Positions 35,054 to 47,000 of a DNA stretch of 64,000 nucleotides are shown here, one piece after another. Source of the DNA: Branchiostoma floridae (lineage: Eukaryota > Chordata > Leptocardii > Amphioxiformes > Branchiostomatidae); assembly GCF_000003815.2 (NCBI RefSeq), contig NC_049995.1:1011575-1075574 (forward strand). Reading direction: 5' to 3'. Positions within the stretch are counted from its first letter, which is position 1, and every line of letters starts with the position of its first letter. The position numbers were made by a program, and so were the translations under genes. A model generated the notes under the pieces. That model saw only the letters and a program-made list of their open reading frames with translations. It did not search any database and had not been told where the DNA came from.

Positions 35054-38000
35054 CTGAGGAAGTCAGAGGCAAGATCAGAATGACTGAACTTCACTGAAGG
35101 AATGAGTGAACTAGGGGGCCCAAACTTATATAATTCTGTCCAAGCACAAAAGCTATCTGTGGGGACGAGATATCAAAACCGAAAAATCAGCTGCAGTACC
35201 TAAGGAAGCCACTAGGGGCCCAAAATCTAATCACTTCCAGTTTTGTGCAATAAAATTCGTGCAAATACTTCAGCACCCCTGCTGTTACGACTTGTGAAGA
35301 CATTGCTGACCTTGTGTACAGCCTCCACAGTAGTGCTGTCAGGTCTGCTGTCCTTCATAGTGTCCAGCTTACGCAGCCTGATGAACTCTGGGTTACTGCT
35401 GTTCTCTTCAAGACAGCTCTGAAACAAGAAAGATTATTGTTAAACTGTAATATCCAACACAAAACCCAAATTTCGGACTAAACAGCACCAGTCTTTTTCA
35501 AGGAATGAACAATCCACTTCTGTCGTGACGTCACGTTATGCAAATAGAACACGTGACTCAGTAAGCTGCAGAGTGAACATACGGTGGGTGCCATAGACTT
35601 CCTGCAACCTATGATCCACTGCTCACTGAGTCACGTGTTCTATCTGCATAACGTGACGTCACGACAGCAGTGGATTGTTCATTTCTTGACAAAGACTGGT
35701 GCTGTTCAGTCGAAAATTTGGTAAGTCCAATTTTTGTGTTGGTTATTATTGATTTTTTATAGAAGAAAAGCGTGTCATAAACGTTGATTATCATACAGAC
35801 ATTATCACATACCTACATGTAGCCATAGCTTTATGATGAGATCTAGTTGTTGTTAGTCTGGCCCTTTACCTTGCTGGCCTAGCTGGATCGTTACTTTTTT
35901 TGTTTGCCATCATCTTTACTTGCATGGCTGGGCGATAACATCTCACTAGGGCTGGGTATCGGTACAGCGTACAAAACCGTTTTTTCTTATTGGACCGGTC
36001 CAGAAAAACCGGACCTGAAAAAATCAAGTGAACCGGATGTTGGACTGATTAGAAAATTAACAGATTATTTTATCAGGCATTCACACGTTCTAGCGCTTGC
36101 AGATGGAAGAAAATAACAATAGTGAAGTAGAGTAGAGTTTATAGTAATGTCTACCAAGCTTTACAGCCGGCAATCATACAGGTGCAGTTAGCGTTGTATG
36201 ATTTTAAAACGCCAGTGTAAGTCTAATACTCCACCAAACGGAATTCTTTGCAGTAAAATGAACCATTGGTATGAGTCATGCCTCAGGTCCAGGTTCAGGT
36301 CCGGACCTGGACCTAATCCTTTGGACCTGAACCGGACCTGAATTTTCTGTACCGGTACCCACCCCTACATCTCACCATCGCTTCCTGAACCATCACTTTG
36401 TTCCAATTACATTTAAATTTAATTACTAGAAAACAGTCCAGCTCTAGTTTGAGGCTATTTAATTATCATACTTACCAGGTCAGTGTCCTTAAACACCAGT
36501 TCATATTTCCCAACAAGGTCGGAGTAATTTTGCAGTCTTGTCTCCTTAGTTTGTTTCCCAGCTCCTGCTGCCAGGTCCCCTAGAGAAATGCTGTCGTCCT
36601 GTGAGTTGGATTTCTGGCAGATGGAACCCTGTGATTGGTCAGACATAGCGGTGCCATTGGTGAGAGCTGGCATTGTGGGAAGTGTCTCCTGATGGACCAT
36701 GGGATAGCACACTGGCAGAGTTACAAGAGGTGTCCGTGACATGTCGGGTCTGGCCGTCTGATTCGCTCTCTGTTCTGCTGGCATTGTGGGAAGTGTCTCC
36801 TGATGGACCATGGGATTGCATGCTGGCAGAGTTACAAGAGGTGTCCGTGACATGTCGGGTCTGGCCGCCTGATTCACTCTCTGTTCTGCTGGCATTGTGG
36901 GAAGTGTTTTCTGATGCACCGTGGGATTGCACACTGGCAGAGTTACAAGAGGTGTCCGTGACATGTCGGGTCTGGCCGTCTGATTCGCTCTCTGTTCTGC
37001 TGTAGTCCTGGTCGCTACACCCCGACAGTGGCACAGTCCAGTCATCTTCTACGAACGGGTGATCTCCTACCGGTGTTTCTGACTTCTGACCTTGCTGTTG
37101 GTCCTGATGTACCACAGGTTCCAGGTTAGTGGGATTGGAATCTTCCTGGTCATGACTACGTGACGTGCTTGGCTCCTGTGGCTGCAGTGATAAGGCACTA
37201 GTGTGATGAGGTAGACCATCTCTGCAGGATGCCTGCACGTCCAAACTAGCCCCAGTTTGTGCTTGCTGTAACGTGCACCCGTTCTGTCCTCCCTCGGGAT
37301 TTAAACTTCTGTTCTGAGCTTTATTATCAAACTTGCCTAAATCACTTAATACAGAAGGGTTCTGATTGGTTAGGACAGAATTTCCCTGGTCTCTGATTGG
37401 TTGAATATGACTTGCTGCTTTCTTCCTTTCAGTAACAGTGTGTTGTTTACTTGTTGTCTTTGTCTGAGGCACACACTTGGGGTCAGAGGTCTTCATGGGG
37501 TCGTGAACCTTATAGGGTCGGAGGTTAACCGTGTAGACAGGCTGTAAGAGAGAGAAGAGGTTCAAAATAGTACGACACACTATGTGCAGTATAATAAGAA
37601 TTTTGCACATGCATAGAAAAATCTGGAGGATCAAATTGAGGTTGCAGAATCACCCATGCTGACAGAGATCCTGATTGTTGATGTCTGTCGACTTCCATCA
37701 CAATCTCTTGATTCTGCCTCTACCTTAAAATTTTGAAATTCTCAAAATGGTATTATGATTGATTTTGTCGCTGTGACCCCTTCATTATGAACTCAAGCCA
37801 CTGTGAAAATGCCTGATTACGGACATACTTTATCTTCTACAAAATTAGAATCCTGCCAACTCCGAATTTTTACAGTACATTCAAAAGTGCATTCATTATC
37901 AGCAAACATAAAAAAAAACGTTTACTATAATCAGTTCATTTGCAGCATACCTTACCCTGTATTGTAACACTAGTTCACCTTTGTCCGCAGGGTAACCTAT

Positions 38001-41000
38001 ATCCATTGTTTTTCAAAACAGGGTATTTAGGCACATCCAGTCGACGGGTGATAGTTTTAAATTGCAATAAACTGAAAATATTGCAATTTGAAAGCAGCGT
38101 CCGTCGACGTGATATCCTCAAGTACCTTGTTTTAAAAGCAACGGATAAAGGTTACCCGACGGATATAGGTGAACTAGCGTTAATATACATGTAACTTACA
38201 AATCTGAAGAAGGACCTGTCCGTGTGTGGGTCCAGTATGGGGCAGACTGTCCCCACCACCTCTCCTGCACAGTCAGCACTCACCACACAGTTCCTCCAGG
38301 GGTTGTAGGAAACACTCTGGTAAAGGAAATATCTTACTATCAACAACAGAATGGTGCAACATGCATCATGTCATACCTGGGCCATGTTTCTTCTATTCTG
38401 AACTATTTTGCAACTTACAGTAAGCAATTCACAAGTTTGCATTGCCAGTGGGTTAGCACTTGAAATTCAAGTAAGGACATTGTATACAAGTCCATCACTT
38501 CCAGTTCTTTATTTGTCAATAAATGAGTTTTTAAGTTCTACACTTAAGTCCCATAATTATATATATATAGATTTGTGTAAGACTTGCCTCAAGCTGGGAA
38601 TGGAGATTGTGTACTTTAATGGAGAAAATGTCAGTACCAATTGTGTACATGTAGTTGGGCTCACCCAAGTCGTGGCGCTGTGAGGGGTGATGGGCAGGGT
38701 ACTGTTCTTAACATCCTGGCCATTTGCAAAGAAGAAGTGGACACTCCTCATGTTGGAGCGGGAGTAACAGCTGCAGTCCACAGCTGCAAACACACCTGGG
38801 AAGTGCAGTGGCCAGGCCAGCGTGCGGACAGCTGACCACTTGGACTGCTGGATGGGTGAGATGGGCGCCTGGGTGTCCCAGAACTGGGCATGGAGAGGGA
38901 GCGATTAATTTAGAGCTTGTTAGGTACTGTAATCAGTTGTACACTACATGTACAAATTTATATAAATGAAGTTTATTTGCAAAATCATGCCCGAAGGCTA
39001 ATTGCAGGAACATTCTCGAGGGAAACAAAATACAATGTAGTACAGAGCACTAATGTCTATTCAGCTGAAGTTGCATCTTATTATTGGATTTGACTTCTTC
39101 TAACATATAATGAAACAAGCTCTATTAGGCACTTGACATAACTGGCGGGGTGTAGCCATTGTAGTAATTAATCCTGCTTGTCTACAACATTGGTGCAGAG
39201 CCAAACCAGACTTCCAATGCCACAAGCATCATATTGCACCCTCTCCTACATTTTGGCAGGCTGCCACTCTAAAATATCAAAACTATGGAATCACACGAGG
39301 AAAAACAAACTCTAACTGATAACAATATCTCCATAGTTGTGATGGCAGACCATGTGTCCCTGTCAATTATTGCTCGTTGTAGGCTGTCAACTTCAAGGCC
39401 TGTGTCTTTCCTGAGCCTATGTCTATGCACGTTGCCAATGCATGTATGCCAAGTATTTCAAGCCCTGCCATCTACATATAGTTTCATTGGGTTTTGGATA
39501 CTATGGTCCCGTGTCAATAGTGTCACAAGCACTTTAAATCATTACCTTGATATGCCTATCCAGACTTCCTGTAGCAATAAACCTGGAGTTGTTCTGACTC
39601 CAGACAACAGAGGTAACGACCCAGTCGTGAGCGATGAACATGAGGTAGGTCTTCAGTATAACAGGAGGGACCGCAGGGGTGGTCGGAGGGGACACTCTCA
39701 GGAGTGGGGACTGAGATTGGAGGTCCCACATACCAACTGTTCCTGTAGGGTAGGAAAACAAACTAGCAGTTAGACTCTGAGGAGTGGGGACTGAGACTGG
39801 AGGTCCCACATACCAACTGTTCCTGTAGGGTAGGCAGAAACAAACTAGCAGTTAGACTCTCAGGAGTGGGGACTGAGACTGGAGGTCCCACATACCAACT
39901 GTTCCTGTAGGGCAGGCAGAAACAAACTAGCAGTTATACTCTCAGGAGTGGGGACTGAGACTGGAGGTCCCACATACCAACTGTTCCTGTAGGGTAGGAA
40001 AACAAACTAGCAGTTAGACTCTCAGGAGTGGGGACTGAGACTGGAGGTCCCACATACCAACTGTTCCTGTAGGGTAGGCAGAAACAAACTAGCAGTTATA
40101 CTCTCAGGAGTGGGGACTGAGACTGGAGGTCCCACATACCAACTGTTCCTGTAGGGTAGGAAAACAAACTAGCAGTTAGACTCTCAGGAGTGGGGACTGA
40201 GACTGGAGGTCCCACATACCAACTGTTCCTGTAGGGTAGGCAGAAACAAACTAGCAGTTAGACTCTCAGGAGTGGGGACTGAGACTGGAGGTCCCACATA
40301 CCAACTGTTCCTGTAGGGCAGGCAGAAACAAACTAGCAGGTAGCAGTGATATATAGTACATATTTGATTACTTCTGCAAGGGATGAACAGCGACGCATGT
40401 AACATTTGGTCAGCGACTTATATATCATCATGAGCAAAGGGACCATTGAAACACCAAGTGATATTAATCCTTTGTTGAGCATTAAGCACAATGCACACTG
40501 TTCCATACACTGTTATATCTTGGCCAAATGACTTGAAATTTGATATGAGCATACCATGGGGATACAGACTTAGAAAAATATTTTGATGAGGTTGACAATA
40601 TATTTTGGGCTGCTGTTTGACTCTGAAGATTGGTACACACAAACTCACCATCATAAAATCCAGCAGCCAATCGCCGGTGCCCTTCATCTGGTTGCCAAAC
40701 AACTGTAAAACACTGGCCATGCTCACTATAAGGTTGGTTGCCATGGAGACCAGATGCGTTGAGGACCAGTTGGAACGCTGGTTCCACAAGGTACATGTGG
40801 TGTAAGGCATGATGGGAAACAGCCTGCTTCTCTCTGATTGGCTGCAGTGCTTCTGGATGAGGGATACTGAGAGGGGAAAATCATGTCAACGTTAATTTCT
40901 TGAAGTTGTATTCTCACAGAGTCTGAAAAACATTTATATTTCAACTTGTCAACATGCATCAAGGTCATTAGAGCTCTTGACTGGTTGTTCCATCTTGAAG

Positions 41001-44000
41001 ACTTGCTTGTCAGGCGAGTTAAACAACACCCAGGATTTGGACTGCTCAAATCTACCCATGAAGCTACAGCGTATGCCCAGTCCAGTTACACCCCTAACCC
41101 TTAACCCCTAACCCTTAACCCCTAACCCTTAACTATTCCTTACCTGATGACTCGAACTCCTCCATCTGAACAGGCCACAGCCAACAGGCCAAGTCTGGGC
41201 AGTACTCCTGGGGGGGTCTGTACTGCAGGGGGGTTCTGTACTGCAGGGGGGTTCTGCGCTGCAGGGGGGTTCCACTGTGGGGGATCCCAGGCACCAGTCG
41301 GACACCACTTCATGTCCCAAACTGTCCCAAACTTGTGGGCCATTCCCAGGGACAAATAAGGCATGTCCTTGGCACTGTAAATGTACAAAAGTTACACAGT
41401 TTAGCTTTATATCAATGTATTCATGCAAACAACAACACCATTAATCCTGTACAGACAATATACATGTACAACAAATGAACCATTTCTGCTTCTTACCTGC
41501 AGTTTTCCAGATCCCCCAGACACCATAACTGAATCATCCCTGGTTCCTTGGAGACCTTGTCGATTTCATGTCTTGCATCCATACAACGATGGCAGCTGAT
41601 CACAGCATATTGTGCTGCGTGCGGTCCCGCTGTCGGACACCACTCCGCTCCCCATATCGGACCCCCCACAAAGAACGTAACACTCCGCTCATTGTTATGT
41701 GTCGATAGTGATTCGAATAAAGCGATAGTTTCTGTCTGTGACTTCTTGGACTTTTTCCCAGACTGTACAGTGACTGGCAGGGAGTGAGTGGTTGTTGGGA
41801 TGTACTGATGTATAACAGCCCCTGTGAGCTGACAGAACTGGTCCTTGTGTGGTCTCCTGTCAGGAAACACTTCCTGGATGTCATGCAGCTCTCTCCTGTA
41901 GAAGAAATCAGATGGTTTAGCAGGTTTCATTCACTTGAAGGTAGTACATGTAGTGCGTACCTAAAACCCAGGAACTGGAATTGGACTTGTAAAAACATTT
42001 AGGACCGAGTCTAAAAAAACTTAAAGTCACGAACCAAGTCCAGACTTGCAAAAAACTATACCCAGTTATATTCCCTTTTTTTGTTCTCAACCATCAAAAA
42101 CCTTCCATAGGTAGTAAAATTTGCACTTTAGAAAAAAACAAAAAAACTTTTCATGTTTATTACTGACCTTTTGTGTTTACACTGGCTATAATTTACATGT
42201 ATTTTTCACATTGCATGTTAATTTAAGCTATTTTATATGTACCAACCCTCCAAAAGAAAAAAATTTTAGCAGTACATAATATGTAATGATGCGTTCAACT
42301 TCAAGTCAAGACCTACATTGTAGTACTTCTACCAGTGCTTACAGATAATCAATCAAATGTTTCAAGACTGTACCCAAACCAGGATATACATACCTGAACG
42401 TGTTTCCTCAGGATGGTATGACACAGGGTTGTAGCTAGCCTGAAATCATTTTCCGTCCCCTCGATTTTGAATCCTATCGAGCACCCATGCATAGAGACAT
42501 CGCTAGGGGGGGTCAAAATTTTGTAATCTAGACCCTCTGAAATGCTATTTCCTGCATTTTGAGGTGTAAATTTTGCTGCTAGACTAAGTTGTTCAACTAA
42601 GTTGTTCAACGACATCTGTTTTGGTGAAGAATTACACAAGGGAGACAGTTTTATCACATCTTTACAGATTGATTCTTGTCCGTCACAGAGGACGGAATGG
42701 GCAAATTTCTTTCTTTCCCCAGCTGCAAAATTCCGTCAAAAGAAAAATACAACACTTTGTATTCTGCATCCCCCGCAGTGATGCAGGCCTTCTGCCTTCA
42801 GGGGATCCTACCTGTGGTCAGGACGGTACATGTGCCTCGGGTGATACGGAAAACATATAGAATACAACACGGTGTATTCCCTATCACCCGAGGTCACGGT
42901 GATCAACGGCCGAAGGTCGGAGGGTGATCCAACCCCCGGGAGAGCTGGGACTGATGCGGAATACATCACGTTGGATTTTATTCATGTCATACCCACCTGA
43001 GAAAACGCAAGTTTTGATGCGAAATGCGCCAGAAGTTGAGGAAATTTGGTGACCTTGAATAAACATCGTTACAACAGCAATGTTCCAACATCCAAATCAG
43101 GTATTCGAGTTTTCGACCGTGCAGCACTGCCGTGTGCAAAGTATGTTTGAATTATTTGATGGAAGCCTGTGTGATACAAACTGGAAGCCTGAAATGTGTG
43201 ATACAGCTTTTTATAACACGGTCCGGAACACCTGTATCGGACGTTATCGTGGCCCAGGTATGACATAAAACATGTTACATTCTATACATGTATGTTTCCG
43301 TCTTAGGGTGCCTATTGGAGAGATGACAGTTGATGTTCCTACCCTACCATGTGTCAGTCCAATCCTGTGCCTGGCTGAGTGGCTGGTATCTGACGTGTCG
43401 TTTTAACTTGTGGTGCGTACGCCGAGCTGCGGAGTGCGGTCTGCCGTCATCTTCATCTGTATGGGGGAGGGGGACAATTATGTTCCAGACTGGCAAAAAA
43501 ATGTTGGTTGTTGTTGTTTATTAAGAAACCTTTTAGCCCAAGGTTCAAACAATCAACATGACTATACACCATACATTTAAAAAAAATACAACAATCAACA
43601 ATCAAAGTATTTACAATAGAGCACAGTGTCTATAGGTCAAAGGTCTAGGTGACAATGTTTGAGATGGCTTGTTTAAAACTGGACAGTGTATACAGTGACT
43701 TAATGTCAGATGGCAATGAGTTCCAGAGCATAATTGCTCGGTACAAGAAGGTACGTTTTCCACTGTTTGTTTCAGGTTTAGGTAGTCTGAAGTTGTTAGA
43801 TACAGAAAATTTAGTATTATACATGTGGGATGAATTAACTGGTATGAAGGAATTGTACACATTTTGTGGTTCGTGGGTTTTCCCGTGACCCGCTGACTAT
43901 AGCAAAAACTTGCAGACTCCAGCCTTTTTTTTTGATCGGTCGCTGGCCAAGGACATGAGATTTTCAATCAAAATCNNNNNNNNNNNNNNNNNNNNNNNNN

Positions 44001-47000
44001 NNNNNNNNNNNNNNNNNNNNNNNNNNNNNNNNNNNNNNNNNNNNNNNNNNNNNNNNNNNNNNNNNNNNNNNNNNNNNNNNNNNNNNNNNNNNNNNNNNNN
44101 NNNNNNNNNNNNNNNNNNNNNNNNNNNNNNNNNNNNNNNNNNNNNNNNNNNNNNNNNNNNNNNNNNNNNNNCAAAAGTTAGGTGTGACGGGTTCTTCGGT
44201 GTAATATAACCAGCTGCTACCTCGCCGTGTGCCTGCGAAGCTGGTGTGTTGCCCCGAAGGGCTGTTATACCGGCTATATAGATACATAACGCCTGCTGGT
44301 ATAATTTGTTAATTTTCCAATCGGTCCACTGATTTTTTTGGGGTCCAGTTTGTCCGGACCGGTTTGACAAGAAAAAGACGGTTTTGTACCGGTGTGACAG
44401 GGATTTCGCCCCCCCGTAATTTCGCCCCCCCCCCCGGGGGCGAAATCGCTAGCGATCTCGCCCTCCCCGGCTAGTGATCTCGCCCCCCTATCTCGCCCCC
44501 CTTTAGCGATTTTGCCCCCCCCCCCCAAAAGCAGGTTTACATGACATTTTAGAAGTTGATTGGTATAAATCACAAAATGCAGTTTCAGAATGATATAAGT
44601 ACACGAGTTTGATACATATCTCCATCCATATTATCAATATTAACGTAATTACATGTTGATAAGACAGTTGAAGTTGTTTCGGACAAGGAGGGTTGGGTCC
44701 CTTGTATTCCAATTATTGCATATACTTGAGTCTCGACATAAGATGTTGACCTGTCCTCAAGCAACCTATATATCTCTAATATGAAGCCTCTACCATGAAT
44801 TGACCACAAAAAAAGTATGAAATGTCTTTATTAGTTATGTAGATAAGGTATTCATTAGGTATCCCTATGGGTATCTTCACCTCCAATATGACTGTTTTTT
44901 TAGTATTTATAAACTGGTGTTTTAACCGTGTTTCTTAAGACTGGTACTTTACCAGTGTTTTTGTAGCATTTCGCAACAGGTATATGGACTTGCGCGTAGA
45001 TAGTGTTTATAATAACTTCGAAACTATGAATCACTTGTGTTTTTTTAGTGCTTTGGAAATGTTTCCTATACAAGATAGAAAATACTGTGACAAATTGAAA
45101 ACATATAGCTGACTTATTCCATGCCGTAGATGGTGTTGATTTATACGTTCACGATAGCGCTGCCTTTTTTGCCACCTCAACTGCAAAAAAAGTGTCTTTT
45201 TCATTTCAATGGCTTGTTTGCACCGAACCATATATTATCGACTTTCGAGGTATAACATCTTGAGGTAAAAAGGTGCCATATAGGTGCCAGGTAACACACC
45301 ATATACGTTACTCCCCAGGTGCAGTATAGTACCAGGTAGCGAGCCTAATACGTAGTAACCAGTTGCTCTTGAGAACCCTCCGAGAAGCAATGTTCTTAAG
45401 GGGGACGAAAACACTGGCGGGTATGGGGGGTGGGGGCGAAAACGCTAAAGGGGGGCAAAAACGCTAGTGATCTTGCCCCTCCGGGGGGGCGAGATCACGG
45501 GGGGCGAAATCGCTGTCACACCGGTACACCAAACAGGTACCAACCCCATGTCCACCCAATAATTCATCACTAAAAAAACACAGTACACTCACCTTCACTC
45601 CCATCACTGAGGGAGTCATCACTGGTGGAGTCAGCTTGATCCGGCACTGCGTACTCATCCTCAGAACCACTGTCATTCAGCCCCACGATGGAGTCCTTGT
45701 GTTCCCTCCTCAGGTGATACTCCACTCCTGATTGGGTACGGAACTCACGCGGACACTGCAGGCACTTAAACATGCCGCCAACTCCTTCCGGTCTCTGAAA
45801 AAAAAACACATCTTTTTCTTCACATCATTACGCTAAGATGTGTGAGTGGAGACCCTGGAGTTAACACTTCCTGTATGTCTACAAAATTGGACAAGTGCCA
45901 AACCAGCTTTACAATGCTCCAAGTCTTGAAGTGGTCAGTACACCAAAAAGTAGTTACTCAAGCAACTGGGTATGGTTTTGGAAACGGTCAGACCTTTCGG
46001 ATAGAATCCACTATCCTTCGTCAGTGACACTGAANNNNNNNNNNNNNNNNNNNNNNNNNNNNNNNNNNNNNNNNNNNNNNNNNNNNNNNNNNNNNNNNNN
46101 NNNNNNNNNNNNNNNNNNNNNNNNNNNNNNNNNNNNNNNNNNNNNNNNNNNNNNNNNNNNNNNNNNNNNNNNNNNNNNNNNNNNNNNNNNNNNNNNNNNN
46201 NNNNNNNNNNNNNNNNNNNNNNNNNNNNNNNNNNNNNNNNNNNNNNNNNNNNNNNNNNNNNNNNNNNNNNNNNNNNNNNNNNNNNNNNNNNNNNNNNNNN
46301 NNNNNNNNNNNNNNNNNNNNNNNNNNNNNNNNNNNNNNNNNNNNNNNNNNNNNNNNNNNNNNNNNNNNNNNNNNNNNNNNNNNNNNNNNNNNNNNNNNNN
46401 NNNNNNNNNNNNNNNNNNNNNNNNNNNNNNNNNNNNNNNNNNNNNNNNNNNNNNNNNNNNNNNNNNNNNNNNNNNNNNNNNNNNNNNNNNNNNNNNNNNN
46501 NNNNNNNNNNNNNNNNNNNNNNNNNNNNNNNNNNNNNNNNNNNNNNNNNNNNNNNNNNNNNNNNNNNNNNNNNNNNNNNNNNNNNNNNNNNNNNNNNNNN
46601 NNNNNNNNNNNNNNNNNNNNNNNNNNNNNNNNNNNNNNNNNNNNNNNNNNNNNNNNNNNNNNNNNNNNNNNNNNNNNNNNNNNNNNNNNNNNNNNNNNNN
46701 NNNNNNNNNNNNNNNNNNNNNNNNNNNNNNNNNNNNNNNNNNNNNNNNNNNNNNNNNNNNNNNNNNNNNNNNNNNNNNNNNNNNNNNNNNNNNNNNNNNN
46801 NNNNNNNNNNNNNNNNNNNNNNNNNNNNNNNNNNNNNNNNNNNNNNNNNNNNNNNNNNNNNNNNNNNNNNNNNNNNNNNNNNNNNNNNNNNNNNNNNNNN
46901 NNNNNNNNNNNNNNNNNNNNNNNNNNNNNNNNNNNNNNNNNNNTGGAAACGGTCAGACCTTTCGGATAGAATCCACTATCCTTCGTCAGGAACACTGAAT

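Noticed and set aside
36590..36640. A 16-bp GTCTGACC...CAG intron that would repair the exon 17 frame
   Set aside because: Far below any credible spliceosomal intron length, though its length would fix the frame.
36673..37005. 110-codon plus-strand repeat frame
   Set aside because: Shadow of the 111-bp repeats in GTF3C2 exon 17.
39285..39773. 162-codon plus-strand frame
   Set aside because: Antisense shadow of GTF3C2 exon 14 and its repeat array; the minus-strand exon has clear homology and splice sites.
39689..40345. CRISPR-like array
   Set aside because: Repeats are contiguous 80/82-bp units without unique spacers, in an animal gene; the unit is an intron-exon boundary. The same applies to 62,721-62,920.
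41088..41132. Chromosome end
   Set aside because: Only about 45 bp of mixed telomere-like repeats inside an intron, with coding exons on both sides.
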